Below are positions 8,330 through 17,247 of a DNA stretch of 64,000 nucleotides, piece after piece. Within the stretch, counting starts at the first letter, position 1, and the number at the start of each line of letters is the position of its first letter. The position numbers were made by a program, and so were the translations under genes. Source of the DNA: Prevotella sp. (lineage in GTDB: Bacteria; Bacteroidota; Bacteroidia; Bacteroidales; Bacteroidaceae); assembly GCA_017554145.1 (NCBI GenBank), contig JAFZIZ010000015.1, forward strand, positions 62,001-126,000, written 5' to 3'. The notes under the pieces are model-generated. The model did no database searches and was not told where the DNA came from. It saw nothing but the letters and a program-made list of their open reading frames with translations.

Positions 8330-11300
8330 ATGAGTGTTTCTGAATTCTTCAACCGTTGTGTAGAGATCGTGAAGGCAGAGCCTTCTGCGGCTGTCTTGCG
8401 CTATATGCATGAGACCTTGGTGCTTGCATGTGCTGAAGCACTCAAGGGCAGTGGAAAGGGATTTGGTAACCTAATGGCGCAGACAGACTATCTGTGTAAA
8501 GAGGCAGGTATTGGTGTCGCTGACCGTATATCCATCCAGACAATGCGCCGTCATTCCAATAGGAAAGACAGTGTATTGACCCGCCAGGATCTTCGATATG
8601 ATGTACGTGCCCTTGCCCTCTTTATCTCTGCCGTCTTTAAGGTGGATATCCCTCATGAGTTAGTGACACGCATTCCTACGGTGGGACGTCCTACGAATCT
8701 TGCCCTGCGTGTAAATCAGCAATATGTCCGTTGTGTGGTGTCCTACTGGGACGACAAGTATATCTACGCGACAACAGATGAGGGAAGTGTCTGTATCAAA
8801 ACTGATGACGAGACGCTACATCCCATATTGACAGAGGGAATGCAGCTCAACTTACTCGAGTGTCATCGGGAAGGGCAGACAATTCAACCTAAACTCATCG
8901 TCGTGGAACCTGATTTCCTGTTGGACATCTCATCGTTGGCGGCTTGCTTCTCGAATAAAGAGCACCTTCCCATCTCCTATACCTTGGGACGACTGAAACC
9001 TCATGCCAACACACAACCCATTCTGTTAGGTAACTTCGCAGGTGCTGCCTTGGATGACATCATCAACCAAAAGGACTTCCAAGTCAATGACACCATCCGT
9101 CATTCTTTCTGTGAACAAGTCCTGCAGTTCTGTACTTGTCAGGATTTCAATCCCCGTCAGTTCAAGGAGGATGCCTATCAGCAGGCAGCAAACATCCAGG
9201 AGGCGGTAGAGCAGTTGAAAATGAGTAATGAGGCACTACTTGAGCCTTCCTTTGTCTGTGAACAGTTAGGTTTGCAGGGACGTGTCGACTTGATGACTCG
9301 TGATAAACATCTGTTGGTGGAACAGAAATCAGGAAAGAACTGGACGCTCGAACACGCTTCTCAATCCTCGTCGATAGCCTCCCACCTTTATGCCGAGGTA
9401 CATTATGTGCAGTTGTTGCTGTATTACGGTATTCTGCACTATAACTTCCATCTCGCTGCCGATAAGGTGGATATCCGCTTACTCTATTCCCGTTACCCAG
9501 CGAAAAAGGGTTTGTTGGTGGTCAGTTATTATCAGAAGCTGTTCCATGAAGCCATCCGTCTGCGTAATCAGATTGTGGCAAAGGAAATACAGATAGCAAG
9601 ACAGGGATTTGGCGTGATACATTTCTATATCGACTGGTGGAAAACACTTTCGGAGAGAGAACAGAACTATATGGAGCAAATGCTCTCTTTCGTCTATCGG
9701 GAACAGTTGGCACAGAAGGTTGGTACGCAAGAAGGGCAGGGTGGAGTAGTGGCGAACCTGTGGAATATGCCGTTGACAGAGAAGCGTGACATAGGTTGTA
9801 TCTTCTATGGACTTCGTATCCTTCATAAAGAGCAATCTTCTGTCTATAGTGGCTTCGACCGCCTGACGCTTTCCATTCCTGATTTGAATGATGACTTCCT
9901 GCCTAACTTCCGTCGTAATGATATGGTGTGCCTGTATGCCTATGACGGTGAACCGGACATTCGTCATAGTATATTATATAAAGGTGTCATCGAGGGATTG
10001 ACAGATAATGAGATTGTCGTTCGACTGAATGACGGACAACAAAACCCTGAGGCATTCGCAGATGTGACGTACGCCATCGAGCCTTCGTTTACAGACAGAG
10101 GGATCACCTCTGCCATCCGTTCTTTAGCGGCTTTCTGTACTGCTTCTTCAGAACGTCGTGACCTATTGTTAGGCGAAAGGGTACCTCGTTGTGATAAAAC
10201 GCTTCAACTGTCTCATTCCTACCATCCTCATTATGATGAGATGCTCCTAAAGGCAAAACAGGCACAAGATTATTTCCTGTTGCAAGGTCCTCCAGGAACA
10301 GGCAAGACCTCTATGGCACTTCGCTTCCTCGTCGAGGAGGAACTGCTAACACAGCAAACAGCCAGTATCCTCCTAATGTCCTATACCAACCGTGCCGTTG
10401 ATGAGATCTGTACAATGCTGGAAGAAGCAAAGATAGACTATCTGCGACTGGGTAGTGAGACTTCCTGCGACCCTCGTTTTGCAGGTCATCTCTTAGAGCG
10501 TGTCTTTGGTGAGCATCCTCGCATGGATGTTATTCGTCAACGGATTATTCAGACGAGGGTCATCGTCAGTACGACCTCTACGATGCTGTCGCGTCCGTAT
10601 CTCTTCCAACTGAAGGACTTCTCTTTGTGTATCGTCGATGAGGCATCACAGATATTGGAACCCAACGTCATAGGACTGTTGGCGGCTCCGCAGATTCGTC
10701 GTTTCATCCTGATAGGCGACCATAAACAACTGTCTGCTGTCGTTCAGCAACCTGATGATGAGCCACGCCTGTCTTCTTGTCGTCTGTCGTTGTTCGAACG
10801 TCTCTTAAAGGTAGAACGGGAGGCTGGACGTACTGCTTTCATGGCAACCTTACAGCGTCAGGGACGTATGCATCCAGAGATTGCCGCCTTCCCCAATGAG
10901 ATGTTCTATGCCCAAGAGCAATTACAACCTGTGCCCTGTCCTCATCAAGAGGAAGAGCAACTGGATTATCCACAGTCTTCCGAGGATGCATTGGATGATT
11001 TGTTGAAGCAACATCGGGTATTGTTCATCCCCTCTGAACCCTGTCATTCCATCGGCGTCAGCGATAAAGTGAATAGCAGTGAGGCAAAGATTGTTGCCGA
11101 TTTATTACGTCGTATCTACCGCCAATATGGTACGAAGAGTTTTGATGCATCACGGACGGTGGGTGTCATTGTTCCTTATCGCAATCAAATAGCCATGATA
11201 CGAAGGGAGATAGAACGGTTAAGCATTCCAGCTTTAATGGATATTTCCATCGACACAGTTGAGCGTTATCAGGGTAGTCAGCGAGATGTCATCGTCTATA

Positions 11301-11533
11301 GTTTTACCGTCCAACAGCCTTACCAACTTGAATTCCTGACAGCAAACTGCTTTGAGGAAGACGGTAAGACGATAGACCGTAAATTAAATGTTGCCATCAC
11401 CCGTGCTCGCAAGCAGTTGCTGATGACGGGTAATGTGGCAATACTCAGCCGTAACGCGCTGTTTTCCGAACTGATCCGTCGTTATGATAAACGCACCAAA
11501 GAAGCAGTTCTTATGACTGCAGACTCAAAATAA
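8330..11533 (+). CDS. Dna2-like PD-(D/E)XK nuclease / superfamily 1 helicase
   Basis: A protein of 1067 residues with a C-terminal superfamily 1 (Upf1/Dna2-type) helicase: Walker A GPPGTGKTS at about residue 653, Walker B CIVDEASQ at about 767, then VERYQGSQRDVIVYS at about 980 and KLNVAITRARKQL at about 1020. Upstream, at about 315-340, GRVDLM...LLVEQKSGKN fits the Asp...Glu-X-Lys core of a Cas4/Dna2-type nuclease. It should therefore unwind and cut DNA (or RNA-DNA) ends. I could not confirm the four-cysteine Fe-S cluster of Dna2/Cas4. It is last in the GH3 operon, with no defence genes beside it. Its last 23 nt overlap the convergent sensor-kinase gene. Confidence 0.85.
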   Translation: MSVSEFFNRCVEIVKAEPSAAVLRYMHETLVLACAEALKGSGKGFGNLMAQTDYLCKEAGIGVADRISIQTMRRHSNRKDSVLTRQDLRYDVRALALFISAVFKVDIPHELVTRIPTVGRPTNLALRVNQQYVRCVVSYWDDKYIYATTDEGSVCIKTDDETLHPILTEGMQLNLLECHREGQTIQPKLIVVEPDFLLDISSLAACFSNKEHLPISYTLGRLKPHANTQPILLGNFAGAALDDIINQKDFQVNDTIRHSFCEQVLQFCTCQDFNPRQFKEDAYQQAANIQEAVEQLKMSNEALLEPSFVCEQLGLQGRVDLMTRDKHLLVEQKSGKNWTLEHASQSSSIASHLYAEVHYVQLLLYYGILHYNFHLAADKVDIRLLYSRYPAKKGLLVVSYYQKLFHEAIRLRNQIVAKEIQIARQGFGVIHFYIDWWKTLSEREQNYMEQMLSFVYREQLAQKVGTQEGQGGVVANLWNMPLTEKRDIGCIFYGLRILHKEQSSVYSGFDRLTLSIPDLNDDFLPNFRRNDMVCLYAYDGEPDIRHSILYKGVIEGLTDNEIVVRLNDGQQNPEAFADVTYAIEPSFTDRGITSAIRSLAAFCTASSERRDLLLGERVPRCDKTLQLSHSYHPHYDEMLLKAKQAQDYFLLQGPPGTGKTSMALRFLVEEELLTQQTASILLMSYTNRAVDEICTMLEEAKIDYLRLGSETSCDPRFAGHLLERVFGEHPRMDVIRQRIIQTRVIVSTTSTMLSRPYLFQLKDFSLCIVDEASQILEPNVIGLLAAPQIRRFILIGDHKQLSAVVQQPDDEPRLSSCRLSLFERLLKVEREAGRTAFMATLQRQGRMHPEIAAFPNEMFYAQEQLQPVPCPHQEEEQLDYPQSSEDALDDLLKQHRVLFIPSEPCHSIGVSDKVNSSEAKIVADLLRRIYRQYGTKSFDASRTVGVIVPYRNQIAMIRREIERLSIPALMDISIDTVERYQGSQRDVIVYSFTVQQPYQLEFLTANCFEEDGKTIDRKLNVAITRARKQLLMTGNVAILSRNALFSELIRRYDKRTKEAVLMTADSK

Positions 11534-13016
11534 AGCGAGTACCCTTGGTGTAGTTGGGATCAATGTCAAGATCTCCGTTCATCTTCAGTGCCATCTGCTT
11601 ACAGATAGGTAAGCCAAGACCATCACCAGTAGTGAGGTCTTTAATCTCACGGAACGGTTTGAATACATCTTCTTGCTTCTCCGCTGGTATACCACAGCCT
11701 GTGTCAGATACCAAGAAGTGATGGGTATGTGCACTACGCTTCTCATAATCCAAAGTAATCTTGCCACCCTCGGGAGTATATTCTGCCGCATTGTCAAGCA
11801 GGTGGAGCAGAATATGAGAGACATATTCCTTATTGAGTGATACGCCCATCTTCGGAGCTTTGACTGTCAAGGTAACATCAGACTTCACCTTGTCGCGTAT
11901 CTGATCCATCAATCCTTCGCAGAATGATTGTATCTGCGTTTCCTCTAACTCAATCTCATCTGTTGAGTTCTCCAATTCTGATAAGGTCTGGATATGACTG
12001 GAGAAATCCAACAAAGCCTTCACCTCTGGGGTGCTATTGTCGAGTTTCTGAAGTGTTGGCTCCAGTTGGGCAGAGATATTACTGATGAACTTCGCCTTCA
12101 AGGCATTACTTTCATTGGCAAGTTTGATGGTTTTCTTCTGTTTGCGAGTCTGAAGGATATAGCGCAACAAGATAATGGCACCGACAGCAAGCGCAGCAGC
12201 GAGTGCTACGGCAAGGATAATGAGACCAATAATAATCACCCATCGTGTTGTCAACGAACTGTCTTTATCAGAGATAGTGGCCTCATTATCGGCAATTTGC
12301 TTCTTCAGTGCACCTATTTCATCAGCGTGTTTCAAGGCATTGGTGGAATCTTTCCAGGCAATGTAGTTGCTATATGACTGTGCCACCAAACTGGCATTAT
12401 TGCTTTTTCTTCCATTGGAAATCAGCGTCTGATAGACCTCATCTACTTTGTCGTACTCCTTACTTGCAGTCAGTTTCTTGGCCATCTCTTGGAATACAGC
12501 ATTGCCTTGTGCAGTTTGTCCAAAGGTATAGTAGAAGATAGCCTTATTATAGAGCAGGTCGTTTTTCAGACTTTCATCATTGGAGACGTTCGCCTGATTT
12601 TCCATCGTGTTGAGTTGTTCCTTGGCACTTTCAATCTTCCTGAATTTCATGTACATCTGCAAGCGTTCTTTGGTCACCTGATAATGTAGTGCTGCCTGAG
12701 CACTTGGTGACTTGTCGCCACTTGTGTTAATGGTCTGATCAACACGGCGCAATAGTTCGAAAGACTCTTTGAAAAAACTTTCTTTATGATACAAAGCCGC
12801 AGCCTTTACACCACATTCCACAGCTAGTTTCGTTTGTCCTTTATTAACATAGTCGTTGAAAGCGTGGATATACAAGGAACGAGCCTTAGCGATATCCTGA
12901 GAAGGATTGACAGCTTCAGCCTTCTGATGTAAGTCACTCTTCTGCACTTCCTGTGCACAAACGAGAACACAGCAGAAGAGCAGACCTAAAAACAAGAAAA
13001 ATACCTTTTTGTTCAT
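11511..13016 (-). CDS. Membrane sensor-kinase-like protein with altered phosphoacceptor
   Basis: A protein of 501 residues: signal peptide (1-21), helical TPR-like sensor region (about 30-245), one transmembrane helix (about 259-285), short linker and a C-terminal HATPase domain. The ATPase motifs look intact: N box HLLDNAAEY (Asn409), SDTGCGIP, FKPF and GDGLGLPICK. In the dimerisation helix the usual SHELRTP is replaced by SAQLEPT (315-321), so the histidine that is normally phosphorylated is an alanine. It may be a pseudokinase, a phosphatase or a signalling scaffold. No response regulator lies beside it. Its divergent neighbour is the ABC ATPase. Confidence 0.85.
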   Translation of the reverse strand: MNKKVFFLFLGLLFCCVLVCAQEVQKSDLHQKAEAVNPSQDIAKARSLYIHAFNDYVNKGQTKLAVECGVKAAALYHKESFFKESFELLRRVDQTINTSGDKSPSAQAALHYQVTKERLQMYMKFRKIESAKEQLNTMENQANVSNDESLKNDLLYNKAIFYYTFGQTAQGNAVFQEMAKKLTASKEYDKVDEVYQTLISNGRKSNNASLVAQSYSNYIAWKDSTNALKHADEIGALKKQIADNEATISDKDSSLTTRWVIIIGLIILAVALAAALAVGAIILLRYILQTRKQKKTIKLANESNALKAKFISNISAQLEPTLQKLDNSTPEVKALLDFSSHIQTLSELENSTDEIELEETQIQSFCEGLMDQIRDKVKSDVTLTVKAPKMGVSLNKEYVSHILLHLLDNAAEYTPEGGKITLDYEKRSAHTHHFLVSDTGCGIPAEKQEDVFKPFREIKDLTTGDGLGLPICKQMALKMNGDLDIDPNYTKGTRFILSLQS

Positions 13017-13035
13017 ATTCTACAATATTTTCATG

Positions 13036-13067
13036 CAAAAGTAAGAAATTATTTGATTTCCTCCAAA
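13036..13067 (-). promoter_or_regulatory. Promoter of the sensor-kinase-like gene
   Basis: On the minus strand TTTG (13067-13064), 20 bp, TACTTTTG (13043-13036). The ATG at 13016 lies about 20 nt from the -7 box. Confidence 0.7.
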
Positions 13068-13083
13068 TATTTTCTCTTATTCC

Positions 13084-13113
13084 TTGGCTTATAATTGAAA
13101 ATGATTATCTTTG
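13084..13113 (+). promoter_or_regulatory. Promoter of the ABC ATPase-aminotransferase pair (nearly leaderless)
   Basis: TTGG (13084-13087) and TATCTTTG (13106-13113) are 18 bp apart. The ATG follows only 4 nt after the -7 box, so the transcript should start at or within a few bases of the start codon. No ribosome binding site is possible upstream. Confidence 0.65.
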
Positions 13114-13117
13114 CAAC

Positions 13118-13924
13118 ATGAACAAGACGGTCACACTCAAGGAACTCAGTATCGGTTATCAGACGAAAAATCACGTTACCGTGGTGGCTGAACATCTCAA
13201 TGCCTCTATCTGTAGCGGTGAACTTACTTGTCTGTTAGGGCGCAATGGTATCGGTAAATCCACACTGTTGCGTACCCTTTCTGCCTTCCAACCTGCATTG
13301 AGTGGTGAAATCCTGTTGAGATGCTCGAAGAACTCAGAAGACTCTGATTATTCTGCTCTCTCTTCTTTCTCTGACAAGCAACTCAGTCGTATGATAGGAG
13401 TGGTGCTAACAGAAAAGCCAGATGTACGGAATATGACGATTGAAGAGTTGGTGGGCATGGGACGTTCTCCCTATACTGGCTTCTGGGGAACACTCTCTGA
13501 GAACGACCGTCGTATCGTGGATGAAGCCATCCAATTGGTAGGCATCCAGTCGCTCAAAGGACGTTATGTCCATACCCTTAGTGATGGTGAGCGACAGAAG
13601 GTGATGATTGCTAAGGCACTTGCCCAACAGACCCCTGTCATCTATCTTGACGAACCCACAGCATTCCTTGATTTCCCCAGTAAGGTGGAAGTGATGCAAC
13701 TGCTTCATCGGCTGGCTCGTGAACAACAGAAGACAGTGTTTCTCTCTACTCATGATGTGGAACTCTCCATGCAGATAGCCGACTGTATCTGGTTAATGGA
13801 ACCAGAAAAACTAAGTGTTGGTACTCCTCGCCAATTGGCTGACGAGGGTGCGTTAGGCCGTTTTATCGAGCATAAGGGTATCTTGTTTAATGCCCAGACA
13901 TTGACAATTCGAGTAACAGAATAG
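13118..13924 (+). CDS. ABC transporter ATPase, iron/B12 (FecE/BtuD) type
   Basis: ATPase subunit of an importer. Walker A GRNGIGKSTLL (about residues 42-52), signature LSDGERQK (about 156), Walker B PVIYLDEP (about 178) and the switch THD are present. The segment VGMGRSPYTGFWG is typical of ATPases of siderophore and cobalamin importers. The 268-residue form starts at the ATG at 13118; a longer upstream frame would run through the promoter. No permease or binding protein is adjacent. The gene 3 nt downstream is a CobD/HisC-like aminotransferase, which favours a corrinoid link but does not prove it. A 9-nt DNA repeat (13325-13360) encodes a Ser/Asp-rich insert. Confidence 0.85.
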   Translation: MNKTVTLKELSIGYQTKNHVTVVAEHLNASICSGELTCLLGRNGIGKSTLLRTLSAFQPALSGEILLRCSKNSEDSDYSALSSFSDKQLSRMIGVVLTEKPDVRNMTIEELVGMGRSPYTGFWGTLSENDRRIVDEAIQLVGIQSLKGRYVHTLSDGERQKVMIAKALAQQTPVIYLDEPTAFLDFPSKVEVMQLLHRLAREQQKTVFLSTHDVELSMQIADCIWLMEPEKLSVGTPRQLADEGALGRFIEHKGILFNAQTLTIRVTE

Positions 13925-13927
13925 ATT

Positions 13928-14953
13928 ATGATAGAAGGACATGGCGACGATCTTTACCGTTATGACGAAGGTATGGTTCGTATCAATTTCAGTTCCAATG
14001 TCTATCAGCATGCTGACCATACGGCGTTGAAGGAACATTTGGCAAGTCATCTGGATGTGATCAATAATTATCCAGAACCACAAGCTCGTTCGTTAGAGAA
14101 ACTGATTGCACAGAAACTGGATATATCTCCAGAAGGAGTAATGGTAACCAATGGGGCAACAGAGGCCATTTATCTCATTGCCAAGATGCTGCACAACAGT
14201 TCATCCATCATTCCACAACCTACTTTCAGTGAATATGCTGACGCCTGTCGTGCCAACCATCACTTGATTTCTTACGAGAATGCCGATGAACTGACATCAT
14301 TACCCAACGATCGTGTCTATTGGCTCTGCAATCCCAATAACCCCACTGGCAATGTGATGACGAAAGGTATTATAGAGTATATTGTACATCGCTCGCCTCG
14401 TTATACTTTCGTCGTTGACCAGTCGTATGAGGATTATACGCAGGAAACGCTTATTGTTCCGAAAGAGACGCAGAACCGCCATAACTTGTTGGTTCTTCAT
14501 TCTCTCAGTAAGAAATATGCCGTTCCTGGCATCCGTTTAGGATATGTCACCTCTCATCCAGACACGATTCATCTGCTTCGTGCGATGAGTCATCCTTGGT
14601 CAGTTAATGCTTTGGCGATAGAGGCAGGAAAATTCCTTATCGAACGAGCAGAGCCAGCCGTTCCTGATCTTGCTGCTTATTTAGAGGAAACGGAACGCTT
14701 ACGGGCGAACTTACGTCAGATAGAAGGTATCCGTGTTTTTGAGACCAAGACCAACTTTATGCTCTGTGAGATAGAACCAGCCACCAGTACTGATCTTAAA
14801 TTCTACTTAGTACACGAGCATGGTATCCTGATTCGTGACTGTTTCAATTTCACGGGACTATCCGACCATTTCTTCCGAGTCGCTACTCAGCGCCCGGAAG
14901 AAAATGATGAACTGGTTGCTGCCATTCGTCAATTTATAGAACAGCAGTCATAA
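13928..14953 (+). CDS. PLP-dependent aminotransferase / decarboxylase, CobD or HisC like
   Basis: Fold-type I PLP enzyme of 341 residues. VTNGATEAIYLI holds the phosphate-binding turn, WLCNPNNPTGN the substrate/PLP motif, and the Schiff-base lysine is in HSLSKKYAVPGIRLGY. The opening (GHGDD..., NFSSNVY) resembles the GHGGN / DFSANINP style of L-threonine-O-3-phosphate decarboxylase (CobD), which makes the aminopropanol arm of cobalamin. Histidinol-phosphate aminotransferase (HisC) is the close alternative. It is translationally close to an iron/B12-type ABC ATPase, which fits CobD better. No other cobalamin or histidine gene is in the window. Confidence 0.75.
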   Translation: MIEGHGDDLYRYDEGMVRINFSSNVYQHADHTALKEHLASHLDVINNYPEPQARSLEKLIAQKLDISPEGVMVTNGATEAIYLIAKMLHNSSSIIPQPTFSEYADACRANHHLISYENADELTSLPNDRVYWLCNPNNPTGNVMTKGIIEYIVHRSPRYTFVVDQSYEDYTQETLIVPKETQNRHNLLVLHSLSKKYAVPGIRLGYVTSHPDTIHLLRAMSHPWSVNALAIEAGKFLIERAEPAVPDLAAYLEETERLRANLRQIEGIRVFETKTNFMLCEIEPATSTDLKFYLVHEHGILIRDCFNFTGLSDHFFRVATQRPEENDELVAAIRQFIEQQS

Positions 14954-14966
14954 AAGAAGCGTTTGC

Positions 14967-15680
14967 TTATTCAACGAAATCCGACTGGTCAACATCACCA
15001 GCCACATCGGCTGGATGGAGTCCAGGCTCTACTGCCTCTTCACTCTTAATCAATTCGACATTTGTCTGTTCGATGACGTTGAGCTTGATAGCGGCATTAT
15101 TCGTGCTAGGCTTATACCACCATTTCTTGCTGAAATAATCTCTCAAATCTTTTGACCGGAACGTATAGCCATGACGAGCAAGAATCTCGTTACGCATCAG
15201 GCGCAACTGCTCTCTGGGGATATTCATCAGATAAGGAGTGTTCAACAGTGTATTAGTGACAACGTCCTCCCAGTTTGCCTTCTCCAAAGTCTCCTGCTGA
15301 CCCTCGCAGTTGGCCTCATTATCTGGCGTGAGTACCATCGTCCACATGGTATCACCGTTAGGTTTGCGTACAGCGAGGAAGTTCATACCGTCCTTGCGGA
15401 TATACTGCACGCGCCAGTTCCACTCGGCAAAACGGATAGGACATTCATCTGCCTGTCGACTGGGAATAATCTTATATTCGCCAGGCTTGTTACCTACTTT
15501 TTCCAAAGTCATCTCGTTATCCTGGGGTGTTGTCATATAGACAATGGTTCCCATCCTTACTTCCTGAACGGTGTAAAGGCTTCTACCATCCCAGAACTTA
15601 TCACCTTTCTTAATCGTCTGTGCTTGTGTACTGAGGATGCTACAGCATGCCATCAGTACGATGGTCATTAGTTTCTTCAT
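14967..15680 (-). CDS. Secreted YARHG-domain protein
   Basis: The signal peptide ends near STQAQ (about residue 21). The central part has no recognised domain. A YARHG domain occupies about residues 158-200: LRLMRNEILARHGYTFRSK...YFSKKWWYKP. YARHG domains are found in extracytoplasmic bacterial proteins and are usually assigned a wall or surface role without a known activity. The tail is acidic. It is last of a reverse block of four exported proteins, which includes a second YARHG protein with an almost identical core (16305-17246). It converges on the aminotransferase gene with 13 bp between them. Confidence 0.8.
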   Translation of the reverse strand: MKKLMTIVLMACCSILSTQAQTIKKGDKFWDGRSLYTVQEVRMGTIVYMTTPQDNEMTLEKVGNKPGEYKIIPSRQADECPIRFAEWNWRVQYIRKDGMNFLAVRKPNGDTMWTMVLTPDNEANCEGQQETLEKANWEDVVTNTLLNTPYLMNIPREQLRLMRNEILARHGYTFRSKDLRDYFSKKWWYKPSTNNAAIKLNVIEQTNVELIKSEEAVEPGLHPADVAGDVDQSDFVE

Positions 15681-15692
15681 ATTTCTATTGTC

Positions 15693-16265
15693 TTAAGAAA
15701 AATAGTAAAATCTAACTACATAGAACCCTTGATGGAAGCCGTCGTCTTTCTCGGGCTTTATCATCTCAGTAATGATATTGTAATTTCCGAAGGAATCCAC
15801 CTTCACGGTTCCGTTAGGAAGCTTCTTGTCAGCAATATGATAACTGTTGCCCAAGATGACGAGTCCATACTCCAGTGCTTTCTCAAAGAAACGATCAGCA
15901 TCTTCTTTGTCTTTGAAACACATGGCTGCCTGTCTGGAAGTATCCTCTTGGTAATAGAAATAGCAGGCATGGTCGGACGTACATTTCAACTCGTAGCCGT
16001 ATTCCTGTTTCTTGCCTTTCTCAATGCCCCAGCCATAGTAAGTGCTACTTCCATCAGCGTCTCCTTCAACACCGGCATCGGTTTCATATTTGTAGAGAAA
16101 CGATAGTCCGCATTTCTGGGCAGCCTCTTGATATGGATTTTTGATGAGGTTCACGAAATCCTCGAATTTTAACTGGTCCAGGAATTGGCTGGATGTTTGT
16201 GCCTTCAAATTGCCACACACTGAAAACAGTAGTGTAATGATTAAGAGTAAATGACTTTTCTTCAT
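15693..16265 (-). CDS. Secreted hypothetical protein
   Basis: A protein of 190 residues with a clear signal peptide (cleavage near LKAQ, about residue 23). The mature part is rich in Tyr, Asp and Lys, with no motif I recognise. It lies 12 bp before one YARHG gene and 39 bp after another, so it is probably co-transcribed and works in the envelope or outside the cell. Function unknown. Confidence 0.75.
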   Translation of the reverse strand: MKKSHLLLIITLLFSVCGNLKAQTSSQFLDQLKFEDFVNLIKNPYQEAAQKCGLSFLYKYETDAGVEGDADGSSTYYGWGIEKGKKQEYGYELKCTSDHACYFYYQEDTSRQAAMCFKDKEDADRFFEKALEYGLVILGNSYHIADKKLPNGTVKVDSFGNYNIITEMIKPEKDDGFHQGFYVVRFYYFS

Positions 16266-16304
16266 ATTGCTTTAGTCTTTATTTCACGCCTCAAAGGTAT
16301 GAAA

Positions 16305-17246
16305 TTATTTTGAATTCTCTACACTTTTGATTAAATCAATGTTCAATTGCTCCAAAAATGTCGGTTTGACTTGATTGTTAGATGTCACAGGATGATACCA
16401 CGATTGCTTGCCAAAGTACTCCTGTAGGTCCTTCGACTGGAAGCGGTAGCCGTGACGTGCCAGAATCTCGTTACGCATGATGCGGAGCGTCTTCTTGTCA
16501 TACTTACTAAGTGGCTGGGAGTTAAGCAGTATCTGACTGGTAAAGGGGAAGCGTCCGTCGTCATAAAGGGTTCTTTTGAGCGAGATATCAATACCATCAC
16601 GTACCCACCAGTACTCTTCCTGTTTGTAAGTGACACGATGTAGGATAATTCCCTCCAAAGTAGGCTCCACCTCCCAGGTTCCCTCCAGACGGTTGGTGCC
16701 GTCCTTGGCTGGGGCGATGGTCACATTGCCAGTCACAAGTCCGTTGAAGGTTACAACCTCAAAATCTGATGCCACATTGTTGACAGTGATGTCATAAGCG
16801 CCCCACGACATCCGCAGATCGTCTTTCGCTGAGGTGTAATTACCATAGAAATGTCCGAGCCAACGCTTCTTGCTGATAGCTTGAGCATCCCAATCCAACT
16901 CATTCGACATCATCTTCTCTAACTGGTTTTTGTCGTTATAGAAACAGAGCACGTCCAACTTACCTTGTTTCAGATGGCGGACATGAGGGGTCATGTGATA
17001 TTCATCGATATAGCCATTAGGACCGTCAGTGACGCGATAGGTATCCTTCTTGCCTGCCACTGGAACGAGCATGAACTCATGCTCTTCTCCCTCCGCCATC
17101 GCATTCATCAAAATGCTTCCGTTATTCTGCAGCTCTGCGGAATATACGAGCCAACCGTTATACCAGTTGCCGCCGGCTATCTGTGCCTGTACGCCAAGTA
17201 TGGCGCACAGACACAGGATGATAGTTGTTATTACTGATTTTCGCAT
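16305..17246 (-). CDS. Secreted YARHG-domain protein (second copy)
   Basis: A protein of 313 residues with a signal peptide (cleavage near GVQAQ, about residue 22), a beta-rich middle and a C-terminal YARHG domain (about 250-290: LRIMRNEILARHGYRFQSK...YFGKQSWYHP). The core is nearly identical to that of the protein at 14967-15680, while the N-terminal parts differ, so they are paralogues with diverged sensing or binding modules. It follows the 17248-17790 lipoprotein with 1 bp between coding regions. Confidence 0.8.
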   Translation of the reverse strand: MRKSVITTIILCLCAILGVQAQIAGGNWYNGWLVYSAELQNNGSILMNAMAEGEEHEFMLVPVAGKKDTYRVTDGPNGYIDEYHMTPHVRHLKQGKLDVLCFYNDKNQLEKMMSNELDWDAQAISKKRWLGHFYGNYTSAKDDLRMSWGAYDITVNNVASDFEVVTFNGLVTGNVTIAPAKDGTNRLEGTWEVEPTLEGIILHRVTYKQEEYWWVRDGIDISLKRTLYDDGRFPFTSQILLNSQPLSKYDKKTLRIMRNEILARHGYRFQSKDLQEYFGKQSWYHPVTSNNQVKPTFLEQLNIDLIKSVENSK

Positions 17247-17247
17247 T

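Noticed and set aside
8330-11533. Cas4 or CRISPR-linked reading of the nuclease-helicase
   Set aside because: The nuclease is fused to an SF1 helicase as in Dna2, and no cas gene or array is in the window.
11511-11533. Convergent 23-nt overlap of the helicase and sensor-kinase genes as a regulatory antisense device
   Set aside because: Short convergent overlaps are common in compact genomes; nothing else here points to regulation.
12953-13117. Long N-terminal extension of the ABC ATPase
   Set aside because: It would run through the divergent promoters and adds residues that no ABC ATPase has at that place.
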